A stretch of DNA of 37,168 nucleotides from a virus, in IMG/VR virus record IMGVR_UViG_3300032236_000464, positions 1 through 37,168 of that record. One strand, given 5' to 3'. Shown piece after piece: positions 25,495 through 31,245 of this stretch. Below the pieces are notes generated by a model, which had not been told where the DNA came from, searched no databases, and saw nothing but the letters and a program-made list of their open reading frames with translations. Positions within the stretch are counted from its first letter, which is position 1. Each line of letters begins with the position of its first letter. A program made the translations under genes and the position numbers.

Positions 25495-25931
25495 TGGGAT
25501 TTTTATTTACTTTACTTAGTGGCGGCGCTGGAATTTATGTCAAAATTGGATTGGTTATTATGGTGCTACTCGGCGCTTATGGCGCTGGCTGGCATAGTCG
25601 CGATAGGGATTTCTCTGTTTACAAAGCTGAAGTTAAAGCAGAAGCCGAGAAACAAGCGGCTCATGTCGAAAGCATCAAAAGCCAACAGGACTTAATTAAA
25701 AAAGGTGTAGAAGATGAATACAATGCGAAACTTGGTTTATTGCGCCAGTATTATGCTAATGGGGTGCGCCAGCAGTCCAGTTCCGGTGGCTTGTCCCCCA
25801 ATTCAGGCATCGCCCCCAAGCCAATTGATGTTAGCGCCGCCTACTCTGAACTTATTGGAAATTGCGCGCAAACAACCCTAATGCTGGTTGAATTGCAAAA
25901 ATGGTTAAATGAACAAATGGGGATTAAATGA
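25494..25931 (+). CDS. Inner-membrane spanin, Rz-like
   Basis: The 145-residue protein has one N-terminal transmembrane helix (about 14-31), followed by a long charged coiled coil (about 40-90), the pattern of Rz-type i-spanins. It contains, in the +1 frame, an embedded lipoprotein gene of the Rz1 kind. Its end overlaps the endolysin start by four bases. Together the pair would fuse inner and outer membranes at the last step of lysis of a Gram-negative host. Confidence 0.85.
   Translation: MGFLFTLLSGGAGIYVKIGLVIMVLLGAYGAGWHSRDRDFSVYKAEVKAEAEKQAAHVESIKSQQDLIKKGVEDEYNAKLGLLRQYYANGVRQQSSSGGLSPNSGIAPKPIDVSAAYSELIGNCAQTTLMLVELQKWLNEQMGIK
25714..25881 (+). CDS. Outer-membrane spanin lipoprotein, Rz1-like, embedded in Rz
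   Basis: In the +1 frame inside the Rz-like gene, an ATG at 25714 opens a 55-residue protein with a short signal sequence and the lipobox L-M-G-C (cysteine 18), followed by a proline-rich mature part that includes S-S-P-V-P-V-A-C-P-P. Size, lipobox, proline content and nested position all match Rz1 o-spanins. The gene is too short for a normal ORF threshold and would be missed by most callers. Confidence 0.9.
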   Translation: MNTMRNLVYCASIMLMGCASSPVPVACPPIQASPPSQLMLAPPTLNLLEIARKQP

Positions 25932-26524
25932 CATCTGAACAATTAGCACAATTAGGTATTAACCCTGATTGGTTGCAACACTTACAAAAAACTTGTGATA
26001 AATATTCTATTAACAATGTAAACCGCCAAGCCGCTTTCCTTGGTCAGCTAATGCATGAATCTAATAACCTAAAAGTATTGCAAGAGAATCTTCATTATTC
26101 AGCCAATGGGCTAAAAGCAGTTTGGGGATCAAGATTCCCTACAGATGAAATTGCCAATCAGTATGCAAATCAGCCTGATCGCATAGCTAACAAAGTTTAT
26201 TCAAACCGCATGGGCAATGGCGATGAAGAATCCGGTGATGGCTGGAAGTTTCGCGGCAGGGGCTTGATTCAATGCACAGGCAAAGACTTATATAAGACCT
26301 TATCCGATGCGATGAATATTGATTTAATCAATGATCCAGATATGCTATTGCAACCACCTTATGCGGCTATGTCGGCTGGCTGGTTTTGGAATCGCAAACA
26401 ATTAAATTTGCTTGCTGATTCTAAAGATTATAAAGAAATGACCAAAAGAATTAATGGTGGCTTTAATGGTCTTGATGATAGAATTGCAAAAATTAACAAA
26501 GCATTTGAAGTATTAAATACATAA
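25928..26524 (+). CDS. Endolysin, glycoside hydrolase 19-like
   Basis: The 198-residue muralytic enzyme matches the GH19 (chitinase-like lysozyme) endolysins. Residues F-L-G-Q-L-M-H-E-S-N-N-L-K hold the first catalytic glutamate (E44) and Q-E-N-L-H-Y-S the second (E53); the nine-residue spacing agrees with the known SPN1S-type endolysins. Other family blocks are G-W-K-F-R-G-R-G-L-I-Q-C-T-G near 107-120 and R-I-N-G-G-F-N-G near 175. No signal sequence is seen, so export would depend on the holin. Confidence 0.92.
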   Translation: MTSEQLAQLGINPDWLQHLQKTCDKYSINNVNRQAAFLGQLMHESNNLKVLQENLHYSANGLKAVWGSRFPTDEIANQYANQPDRIANKVYSNRMGNGDEESGDGWKFRGRGLIQCTGKDLYKTLSDAMNIDLINDPDMLLQPPYAAMSAGWFWNRKQLNLLADSKDYKEMTKRINGGFNGLDDRIAKINKAFEVLNT

Positions 26525-27024
26525 TGAAAATTTGTTCTATTTGCAAAAAAGAAAATACCTATTCAAGTGGTTATTGCAAACCATGTCAATCTGCTTATTA
26601 CAAAAAATATAGGCTTAAAAATAAAGAAAAATTAAATGCCTATAAAAACAAATGGTGTCAGGAAAATTTAGATAAAAGGCTTGCTTATCATTTGCAATAT
26701 TATGAAAGTAACAGGGAAAAAATGCTTAAAAAACAAAAGGTTTTTAGAAAACAAAATACTGAAACAATTAGCGCAAGCAATATGAAGCGAAAAGCCGATA
26801 AATTGCAAAGAACCCCAAAATGGCTTACAGAAAATGATTTTTGGATGATTAAACAGGCTTATGAATTAGCCAATATTAGATCAAAATTGTTTGGAATTAA
26901 ATTTCATGTAGATCATGTAATTCCTTTAAGGGGTAAAAATGTAAGTGGATTACATACCCCATACAATTTACAAGTTATTCCAGCAAAAGAAAATTTAAAA
27001 AAATCTAATAAATTGACAGCCTGA
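26524..27024 (+). CDS. HNH endonuclease with N-terminal zinc ribbon
   Basis: This 166-residue protein has an N-terminal four-cysteine zinc ribbon (C-S-I-C at 4-7 and C-K-P-C near 18-21), a long basic helical middle, and a C-terminal HNH motif (F-H-V-D-H-V-I-P-L-R-G near 127-137, then Y-N-L-Q-V-I-P-A-K-E-N near 145-155). It fits free-standing phage HNH nucleases that can act as homing-like elements. It starts one base inside the endolysin stop region and is the last rightward gene before the convergent leftward operon. Its AT-richness looks higher than that of its neighbours. Confidence 0.85.
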   Translation: MKICSICKKENTYSSGYCKPCQSAYYKKYRLKNKEKLNAYKNKWCQENLDKRLAYHLQYYESNREKMLKKQKVFRKQNTETISASNMKRKADKLQRTPKWLTENDFWMIKQAYELANIRSKLFGIKFHVDHVIPLRGKNVSGLHTPYNLQVIPAKENLKKSNKLTA

Positions 27025-27071
27025 TAGGATATTCTGGGCTGTCGGCAGAATCGTGAAGTATTAGTCCTATC
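27023..27071. terminator. Nested inverted repeat between convergent genes
   Basis: GATAGGA (27023-27029) pairs with TCCTATC (27065-27071). Within that, ATTCTG (27031-27036) pairs with CAGAAT (27046-27051). This nested structure lies between the rightward HNH gene and the leftward cysteine-rich peptide gene, so it may serve as a bidirectional terminator or RNA stabiliser, though there is no U-tract. Confidence 0.4.
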
Positions 27072-27082
27072 TGCTAATTACT

Positions 27083-27211
27083 TTAGCGGCAAATAGTTAC
27101 CCAATGGCAACCAGCGCCGCCGCATACATACTGTTGCCAGCAATTAGCATACTGCGCTATTGCTAAACCAAAAGTAAAAGCTAGTGCTATTGCTAATAGT
27201 ATCTTTTTCAT
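27083..27211 (-). CDS. Secreted four-cysteine peptide (42 aa)
   Basis: Reading leftward from an ATG at 27211, the frame encodes a short signal peptide (M-K-K-I-L-L-A-I-A-L-A-F-T-F-G then L-A-I-A before a Gln) and a mature peptide of about 23 residues with four evenly spaced cysteines (C24, C30, C35, C41), so two disulfide bonds are possible. AAAGGA lies 6 bases upstream of the ATG. It is the last gene of the leftward operon. The function is unknown: a periplasmic or envelope-acting peptide is inferred. Confidence 0.75.
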   Translation of the reverse strand: MKKILLAIALAFTFGLAIAQYANCWQQYVCGGAGCHWVTICR

Positions 27212-27225
27212 ATCTTGTCCTTTAT

Positions 27226-27471
27226 TTAAAATGGAACTTCATCATCAATGATGCTGTTTGATGCTGGTTTTGATGCACCTTCTTCTCTGGGTTTAGGTTC
27301 TGCCAAAGAAATCCAGCCATCCCAAGAAACAGGGATTGCTTCTAATTTGATAGCCAAACCACCTTGTTTGGTATCGACACAAACACCAATCTTTTGCCAG
27401 CGATTCTTTTCATTGCCGCTTTTATCGGTATAAGTGCCATTTTTGACGATGCAATCATATTTAATGCCCAT
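27226..27471 (-). CDS. SSB-like single-stranded DNA binding protein
   Basis: This 81-residue protein has a beta-rich OB-like pattern (M-G-I-K-Y-D-C-I-V, K-I-G-V-C-V-D-T, L-A-I-K-L-E-A-I-P-V) and ends in an acidic tip D-D-E-V-P-F, like the D-D-x-I-P-F ending of SSB proteins that recruits recombination enzymes. It is smaller than classic SSB. It overlaps the exonuclease gene by 11 bases and sits near a SSAP gene, so a recombination or replication role fits. Confidence 0.68.
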   Translation of the reverse strand: MGIKYDCIVKNGTYTDKSGNEKNRWQKIGVCVDTKQGGLAIKLEAIPVSWDGWISLAEPKPREEGASKPASNSIIDDEVPF

Positions 27472-28192
27472 AACTTCTCTCTTTCAATTGTGAATAAACT
27501 TGTTGAACTTCATCTAAAAACTGCTTAACTTCTGCTTCTATTTCTTGAATATATGCTTCATCCCTATTCAAGCGCACTACAAACAATTGCAACTCAGGTG
27601 GTAGCCTAGGGTCAAATGATACAAAATCGCACCATTTAGCCCCTGTGCAAGCCATCTGTGTTTGCATTTGTGGGACATACTTTGCCGGGGGAACTCCAGC
27701 CAATAAATAATCAATATGGGTGGCAGTATTTGGGCATTTAATCTCAATTAACCCATCTTTTGTAGTTCCATCTGGGCTACAGCCAAACCATTCAATTGTA
27801 GGATGGTTGCAAAAAACAACCTGATCCACAAATTCCCCTTTAAAGGCTTCATAAGCCATTCTAGCCAGCGGTTCGGTTTCTGTTCCCCAAGCCATTGCCG
27901 CATTGGTAAAACTGCTTGTAGGGGTGTTTGTGAGCCTTTCTACCACCAAATCCATCTTGTAGTTCTTTCGGCTGGCAGATTCCCCAGATTTGATCTTAGA
28001 CATGACATCAGCAACCCGGCTGGCTGTTACTTTGCCAAGCCGAAGTTTTTTCCATTCGTCTGTGCCTTGTTTAATCTCTAAATCAACCATTCCTGCAAAT
28101 GGGATTGGCTCAAATAATACTGAAGCGCCCCCATCTGCATTTTTGGTAAATGTAGCTACTGATAATCTATCTTCTGTTGTAAAGGTTGTCAT
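27461..28192 (-). CDS. YqaJ-type recombinase exonuclease (lambda Exo-like)
   Basis: The 243-residue protein belongs to the YqaJ/lambda Exo PD-(D/E)XK nuclease family. I-K-Q-G-T-D-E-W-K-K-L-R-L-G-K-V-T-A-S lies at residues 40-58, G-T-E-T-E-P-L-A near 103-110, G-C-S-P-D-G-T near 137-143 (D141) and L-I-E-I-K-C-P (E150, K152). It degrades DNA ends to expose single strands for the annealing protein encoded further upstream on the same leftward transcript. The first about 40 residues are not part of the typical domain. Confidence 0.92.
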   Translation of the reverse strand: MTTFTTEDRLSVATFTKNADGGASVLFEPIPFAGMVDLEIKQGTDEWKKLRLGKVTASRVADVMSKIKSGESASRKNYKMDLVVERLTNTPTSSFTNAAMAWGTETEPLARMAYEAFKGEFVDQVVFCNHPTIEWFGCSPDGTTKDGLIEIKCPNTATHIDYLLAGVPPAKYVPQMQTQMACTGAKWCDFVSFDPRLPPELQLFVVRLNRDEAYIQEIEAEVKQFLDEVQQVYSQLKERSYGH

Positions 28193-28349
28193 ATTGTTTT
28201 ATGGTTTCCTGTAGTTGTTTTGCATAATTTGATGCCGCTTCTGCCGCTTTGCTTGCCCCTTCCCAATCACTTTTTAAGCAAAGTAAATGACAGTTTTTGA
28301 TGGCGCATTGTGTATCTAAGTAAAGTTCTGAGTAATCTTTAGTTTGCAT
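28167..28349 (-). CDS. Small hypothetical protein (60 aa)
   Basis: A 60-residue helical protein containing an A-A-E-A-A-S-N-Y-A-K helix and a C-A-I-K-N-C-H-L-L-C segment, no family recognised. It overlaps the genes on both sides, in keeping with the compact leftward operon. It may be a small accessory of the recombination module; nothing in the sequence shows this. Confidence 0.6.
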   Translation of the reverse strand: MQTKDYSELYLDTQCAIKNCHLLCLKSDWEGASKAAEAASNYAKQLQETIKQYDNLYNRR

Positions 28350-28546
28350 GGTTTCTTACTGTTAGTTGAGTTATAAACTGCTTCATGAGGTTTGCATCTA
28401 TTTTGTTTTTGCATTTCCATTGAATATTTTGGGTCGCAATCATCACAGACCGAAGCAACTTCATGAGCATAATTCCTTGCTTCCACCCATGATTGATACT
28501 GTAATCTGCTTTCAAAACAAATCGGATACCAATCATTCTGCTTCAT
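28316..28546 (-). CDS. Small cysteine-containing protein
   Basis: The 76-residue protein has V-C-D-D-C-D-P-K-Y-S-M-E-M-Q-K-Q-N-R-C-K-P in its centre (residues 33-53), a pattern often seen in small phage proteins that bind zinc through three or four Cys/His residues. The N-terminal W-Y-P-I-C-F part adds a further cysteine. It overlaps its upstream neighbour by 14 bases. Another frame at 28339-28536 is taken as a shadow. Confidence 0.65.
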   Translation of the reverse strand: MKQNDWYPICFESRLQYQSWVEARNYAHEVASVCDDCDPKYSMEMQKQNRCKPHEAVYNSTNSKKPCKLKITQNFT

Positions 28547-28736
28547 CGTCTGGCATCGGCATTGTCTGGTTCTGATGCACTAATTGAGTATCTTCAATTT
28601 CTGCTTTTTCCCATTTAGTCATAAATTCTTTGGACAGAGTATTGATTGCCGCCATCCAACCCAGTTCAAAATATTCTTCAGGCGCATAAACAGCCTTTGG
28701 TATCTTGTCAAATTCCTTTTGTGCAAATGGATTCAT
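28533..28736 (-). CDS. Small hypothetical protein (67 aa)
   Basis: A 67-residue protein with an E-Y-F-E-L-G-W-M-A-A-I-N helix and an acidic C-terminal end (P-D-D-E-A-E). It is not recognised as a known family. Its ATG overlaps the stop of the upstream gene (ATGA), supporting translation within the operon. Confidence 0.65.
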   Translation of the reverse strand: MNPFAQKEFDKIPKAVYAPEEYFELGWMAAINTLSKEFMTKWEKAEIEDTQLVHQNQTMPMPDDEAE

Positions 28737-28951
28737 ACTTTTTGCTTTCGCTGTTTTTGCCAGATTTGTTGCACTTTGGGATCTATAAATATAGCATCAG
28801 AATCATCAAGTGTCCGATTAAATAATGCTTTAAAATCAGCCCATTTTCTTTTATAGAATTCTTGTTCGCTTGCTGGAACATAGCCATAAATTTTGCGCCA
28901 TCTGGCTGTAATGTCGGTGCTTGCTGGGGTATAAATATAATCATTGTTCAT
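28733..28951 (-). CDS. Small hypothetical protein (72 aa)
   Basis: The 72-residue protein is aromatic and charged, with A-R-W-R-K-I-Y-G-Y-V-P-A-S-E near residues 16-29 and a Gln/Lys-rich end. AGGAG lies 7 bases before the ATG. A start/stop overlap with the neighbour on each side ties it to the operon. No function is recognised. Confidence 0.65.
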   Translation of the reverse strand: MNNDYIYTPASTDITARWRKIYGYVPASEQEFYKRKWADFKALFNRTLDDSDAIFIDPKVQQIWQKQRKQKV

Positions 28952-29094
28952 AATTGTTTACTCCTATATTGTTGATCGGATTGCCTTTTAATACACTTTT
29001 CACACTTCCACACTTTTGTTTTATTTCTTAATACTAATTTGAAGCCGCTTTTATCTCTTAATACTTGACAACTAACACAAAACTTCTTTTCCAT
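28948..29094 (-). CDS. Zinc-ribbon microprotein (48 aa)
   Basis: The ATG at 29094 lies inside the end of the upstream gene, with an AGG 8 bases before it. The 48-residue product has C-V-S-C at residues 6-9 and C-E-K-C at 31-34, a clear C-x2-C / C-x2-C zinc ribbon, with basic residues throughout. Its TGA overlaps the start of the next gene (ATGA). Its function may be nucleic-acid or protein contact, but nothing further can be said. Confidence 0.72.
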   Translation of the reverse strand: MEKKFCVSCQVLRDKSGFKLVLRNKTKVWKCEKCIKRQSDQQYRSKQL

Positions 29095-29269
29095 CCCAAC
29101 CTACTTTCAGGTATTTATATTCAGCCGCATCTACTACAGCAGTTAATTTGTTGCAGACATCGCATTTATCAAGCCACACCCGGTAATCATGGTATTTAGG
29201 CTTTTCTTGCCCCCATTTAGTTCCGCAATCAAAACAGACATTATCCGGTTGTTCTTGGGCTAGTCGCAT
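29072..29269 (-). CDS. Zinc-binding small protein (65 aa)
   Basis: A 65-residue protein with C-F-D-C near residue 12-15 and C-D-V-C near 36-39, so another zinc-ribbon type protein, followed by an A-E-Y-K-Y-L-K-V-G-W-D-G-K-E end. It overlaps the SSAP gene by 29 bases and the next zinc-ribbon gene by 23. Two adjacent zinc-ribbon genes may come from related ancestry, but length and spacing differ. Confidence 0.72.
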   Translation of the reverse strand: MRLAQEQPDNVCFDCGTKWGQEKPKYHDYRVWLDKCDVCNKLTAVVDAAEYKYLKVGWDGKEVLC

Positions 29270-29789
29270 TTAGTTCTGCCTTCTTCTTTTCATAGATTGG
29301 TTGAATTTGCTCTTTTTGCTTCTTTGTTTTCAACTCAGCCCATGCAAGACCAAAGACAGTTTTAAGTTCATCCGCTGTTTTACAGTTTTCCAATTGCTGA
29401 ATTACTTTATCAGTAGGCGATTCTTCTGGTTCATCCCAAAATTCATCCCCTGCATACAAGGATAAACCAATTCCATGAAGTGCGATAGCTTTAACCAAAC
29501 AGCGCTTCATAGCATTATTTATCTGCATGGCATTTGGGTTAGTGATTGCTTTATTTGTCCCATCAATAACCGGAAGATACTCTGTCATTTCTTTTCCAAA
29601 AGCAGTAACAGAGCAACTAACCATCATTGTTCCATTAAAGTGAATGACATCGCCATAAGACCAATTAGCATTGGGATCATGTATCAACAATGTATCTACA
29701 GCATAAGTCCAAGGCAAATAATTAAATTTTCCTTTTTTGCGGATCTCAGCCGATACATCTATGGTTCGCAATTCTTTGTATTTACTCAT
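29241..29789 (-). CDS. Single-strand annealing protein, DUF1071/Sak3-type
   Basis: The 182-residue protein has the features of DUF1071 (Sak3) annealing proteins of the Rad52-like group: L-P-W-T-Y-A-V-D-T-L near residues 25-34, a central beta region with V-S-C-S-V-T-A-F-G-K-E-M-T-E-Y-L-P-V near 57-74, and N-A-M-K-R-C-L-V-K-A-I-A-L-H-G-I-G-L-S-L-Y near 92-112. It probably anneals single strands made by the YqaJ exonuclease. The C-terminal end is a lysine/glutamate helix. Confidence 0.85.
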   Translation of the reverse strand: MSKYKELRTIDVSAEIRKKGKFNYLPWTYAVDTLLIHDPNANWSYGDVIHFNGTMMVSCSVTAFGKEMTEYLPVIDGTNKAITNPNAMQINNAMKRCLVKAIALHGIGLSLYAGDEFWDEPEESPTDKVIQQLENCKTADELKTVFGLAWAELKTKKQKEQIQPIYEKKKAELNATSPRTTG

Positions 29790-29932
29790 ATCAAGTCCTG
29801 TATTGTGATGCCCCTATCTGCAAGGGCTTTTTTAAACTTCTTTAATGCAGAAGCCAATATTTCTGCAATGCGCTGGTGGCTAACACCTTCAGCTTCAGCA
29901 ATTTGTTGCAAAGTCATTGGCTCTTTTTTCAT
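29786..29932 (-). CDS. Helix-turn-helix microprotein, sigma region 4-like
   Basis: The 48-residue product begins M-K-K-E-P and then T-L-Q-Q-I-A-E-A-E-G-V-S-H-Q-R-I-A-E-I-L-A, a clear helix-turn-helix like sigma-70 region 4 (E-I-A-x-x-x-G-V-S-x-x-R-V). Its TGA overlaps the SSAP start and its ATG overlaps the upstream stop (ATGA at both ends). It could be a transcription regulator, perhaps acting on phage promoters. It is shorter than most HTH repressors, which argues for a single DNA-binding module. Confidence 0.75.
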   Translation of the reverse strand: MKKEPMTLQQIAEAEGVSHQRIAEILASALKKFKKALADRGITIQDLI

Positions 29933-30048
29933 GCCATATCCCGGCAAAATTTAACAAAATTAGCAACTGCCATAATGCCGAACATAGTCCACCAGATCCA
30001 GTTTGCATCGCCATAATAGAAAAAGAAAGCAACTAACAGCATTATCAT
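29929..30048 (-). CDS. Membrane microprotein (39 aa)
   Basis: From an ATG at 30048 preceded by AGAAAGGA, a 39-residue hydrophobic protein is encoded with two likely transmembrane segments around L-L-V-A-F-F-F-Y-Y and W-T-M-F-G-I-M-A-V-A and a basic end (K-F-C-R-D). The stop overlaps the HTH gene start. No function recognised. Confidence 0.65.
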   Translation of the reverse strand: MIMLLVAFFFYYGDANWIWWTMFGIMAVANFVKFCRDMA

Positions 30049-30116
30049 TTTTTTTCCTTTCTAGCGGCAATTTCTCTTTGCAAGATATACCAAAATTGTG
30101 ATTTGATAGGCTTCAT
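30045..30116 (-). CDS. Basic microprotein (23 aa)
   Basis: This 23-codon frame begins at an ATG overlapping the stop of the acidic gene upstream and ends at a TGA overlapping the next ATG. It encodes a basic peptide with F-W-Y-I-L-Q-R-E-I-A-A-R, an amphipathic helix. Coupling on both sides is the only support; it may simply be a coupling leader. Confidence 0.45.
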   Translation of the reverse strand: MKPIKSQFWYILQREIAARKEKK

Positions 30117-30382
30117 GGATGGCAATCGCTTTCTGCTCTGGATTCCCAATATTCATAAATACAAGTGGAAACAATTAACCCAATTTTTTCTTTTTCATTC
30201 TTTTGTAATGCTTCTACCAAAGAATCCCAATGATCGCCAAAGAAAGCATCATTTAAAAATGCTTCTTGAATATTCTCTGGCAAGTCCGGGTTATAGTCCC
30301 CATTTAGTAATTCGGCTACTTGCTCATCAAAATCTTCATCATCTTCTGGTTCATAGTAACGGTCATGCATTGACATTCCCAT
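30113..30382 (-). CDS. Acidic protein (89 aa)
   Basis: The frame is open from 30445, but the ATG at 30382, preceded by GGGGG seven bases upstream, is favoured because the upstream part would overlap a membrane peptide gene in another frame. The product is very acidic (E-P-E-D-D-E-D-F-D-E near residues 11-20) and later has a helix E-N-I-Q-E-A-F-L-N-D-A-F-F. Acidic phage proteins can mimic DNA or inhibit host enzymes, but nothing here proves this. Confidence 0.65.
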   Translation of the reverse strand: MGMSMHDRYYEPEDDEDFDEQVAELLNGDYNPDLPENIQEAFLNDAFFGDHWDSLVEALQKNEKEKIGLIVSTCIYEYWESRAESDCHP

Positions 30383-30384
30383 GA

Positions 30385-30465
30385 TTAAGCCCCCATCGCA
30401 AACATATAGCCAAACAAAATGCCAAGCAGTATGACACCAACCCATTCAATAATTTCTTTTTTCAT
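30385..30465 (-). CDS. Single-pass membrane microprotein (26 aa)
   Basis: An ATG at 30465, two bases after the preceding stop, opens a 26-residue peptide: M-K-K-E-I-I-E-W then a hydrophobic stretch V-G-V-I-L-L-G-I-L-F-G-Y-M-F and a short end. It has one transmembrane segment. AGGG lies eight bases before the start. Tiny but well placed in the chain. Confidence 0.55.
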   Translation of the reverse strand: MKKEIIEWVGVILLGILFGYMFAMGA

Positions 30466-30466
30466 T

Positions 30467-30730
30467 TTATGCCCTGCCCAAGATATAGTTAATAAATGGA
30501 GTGCCTACTACTTGTTGATCTTGAAATACTACTTTTTGTTTTTCATCTAAGAAAGCATAAGTTCTAAATGCAAATGGCGCTTCTTTGTGCAAATCAAATA
30601 AAACTTTGTCAATTCTGGCGGCATAGGCATTAGATTCTGCAACAGTCAATTTGCTGAACTGTTCGGTTGTTAAACCGCTTGATGCCGCTTTGAGTAATGC
30701 TTGTTGTTGTGTGGTTAAAGGGTTTTTCAT
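30467..30730 (-). CDS. First gene of leftward operon, hypothetical (87 aa)
   Basis: The 87-residue protein begins M-K-N-P-L-T-T-Q-Q-Q-A-L-L-K-A and has mixed helix/beta character; no family was recognised. AGGAAATAAT before the ATG is a good ribosome binding site. It is the first gene after the leftward promoter, so it is probably an early, highly expressed product. Its role could be host takeover (inferred from position only). Confidence 0.7.
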   Translation of the reverse strand: MKNPLTTQQQALLKAASSGLTTEQFSKLTVAESNAYAARIDKVLFDLHKEAPFAFRTYAFLDEKQKVVFQDQQVVGTPFINYILGRA

Positions 30731-30781
30731 ATTATTTCCTATTTTGTTTAAAAATTACTGCATGGGTAAACTTTAATCCTG

Positions 30782-30811
30782 CTTATACCTAAAAAAGTTG
30801 ATCTAGGTCAA
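30782..30811 (-). promoter_or_regulatory. Leftward sigma-70-like promoter
   Basis: On the minus strand TTGACC (30811-30806) and TATAAG (30787-30782) are separated by 18 bases, giving a good match to -35 and -10 elements. It would drive the leftward operon that begins at 30730. The -35 element lies in the palindrome at 30798-30811. Confidence 0.65.
30798..30811. promoter_or_regulatory. Palindrome shared by divergent -35 elements
   Basis: TTGATCTAGGTCAA is a near-perfect 14-base palindrome (one mismatch pair) placed midway between the divergent operons. Its left half reads TTGATC rightward and its right half reads TTGACC leftward, so both -35 elements fall in it. It resembles an FNR-type site (TTGAT-N4-ATCAA), but a phage or host regulator is equally possible. 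Confidence 0.5.
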
Positions 30812-30827
30812 GAAAATGAAAAATAAA
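30798..30827 (+). promoter_or_regulatory. Rightward promoter candidate
   Basis: TTGATC (30798-30803) is followed after 18 bases by AATAAA (30822-30827), a moderate match to -10. It would start transcription near 30834, just upstream of the rightward gene at 30850, leaving a very short leader. Weaker than the leftward promoter. Confidence 0.4.
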
Positions 30828-30849
30828 TGAATTGTTGTATTATTGCCAG

Positions 30850-31161
30850 ATGACCAGCTTAAACCAGCGCACAGTCGCACTTCTCAAAGATAGGGGCTAT
30901 CAATGCGATGTAGTCGAAAGCTACAATGCCTTTACCAAAAGAAAAAAAGACCTATTTGGAATATTCGATATATTAGCTATTGGGTCAGGCGAAACTATAG
31001 GGGTTCAGATTACTTCCAAGAGCAATATATCAGCCCGGATCAAAAAAATAGAAGAATCTGAGTATTTACCCCTATTGCTTGCCGCTGGCTGGCGAATTAT
31101 TGTCTTTGGGTGGTTTAAAAAAGACAATGGAAGATATGATTACAAGGAATTTGAGTTTTAG
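30850..31161 (+). CDS. PD-(D/E)XK nuclease-like protein
   Basis: The 103-residue protein shows G-I-F-D-I-L-A-I-G (D40) and T-I-G-V-Q-I-T-S-K-S-N (Q53) and a later helix A-R-I-K-K-I-E. This fits small Holliday-junction-resolvase-like nucleases of phages with the pattern F-x-D-I-L-x-x ... G-V-Q-x-T-x-x-x-N. The frame is open from a TTG at 30832; the ATG at 30850 is preferred by alignment with the family start (N-Q-R-T-V-A-L-L-K). It lacks a clear ribosome binding site and may be translated from a short leader. Confidence 0.7.
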   Translation: MTSLNQRTVALLKDRGYQCDVVESYNAFTKRKKDLFGIFDILAIGSGETIGVQITSKSNISARIKKIEESEYLPLLLAAGWRIIVFGWFKKDNGRYDYKEFEF

Positions 31162-31176
31162 TAGTAAAATCTATGG

Positions 31177-31231
31177 GGTGGCTAGAGTAGCTCTCGAAAA
31201 GGTGTTTCTGCAACACCCTGCCTGTCCCACC
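31177..31231 (+). ncRNA. Structured RNA element, three-way junction candidate
   Basis: In the 126-base gap before the replication gene, GGTGG (31177-31181) can pair with CCACC (31227-31231), enclosing two local hairpins: AGAG-TAG-CTCT (31184-31194) and GGTGTT-TCTGC-AACACC (31201-31217). The fold was read by eye; no known riboswitch class was recognised. It lacks T-arm features of a tRNA. Confidence 0.45.
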
Positions 31232-31245
31232 ATTAATTGCAGATT

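Noticed and set aside
28339-28536. 65-residue leftward frame overlapping the cysteine-containing gene
   Set aside because: The overlapping frame at 28316-28546 has a zinc-binding-like pattern and better coupling to its neighbour.
29475-29954. 159-residue rightward frame across the annealing protein gene
   Set aside because: It opposes the annealing protein and HTH genes, which have clear motifs and stop/start coupling.
30103-30384. 93-residue rightward frame opposite the acidic protein gene
   Set aside because: It lies opposite a coupled leftward gene chain; composition is His/Leu-rich as expected from an antisense shadow.
31177-31231. Possible tRNA gene
   Set aside because: The outer stem is only 5 bp and no T-arm or anticodon arm of normal size is seen; kept as a structured RNA only.
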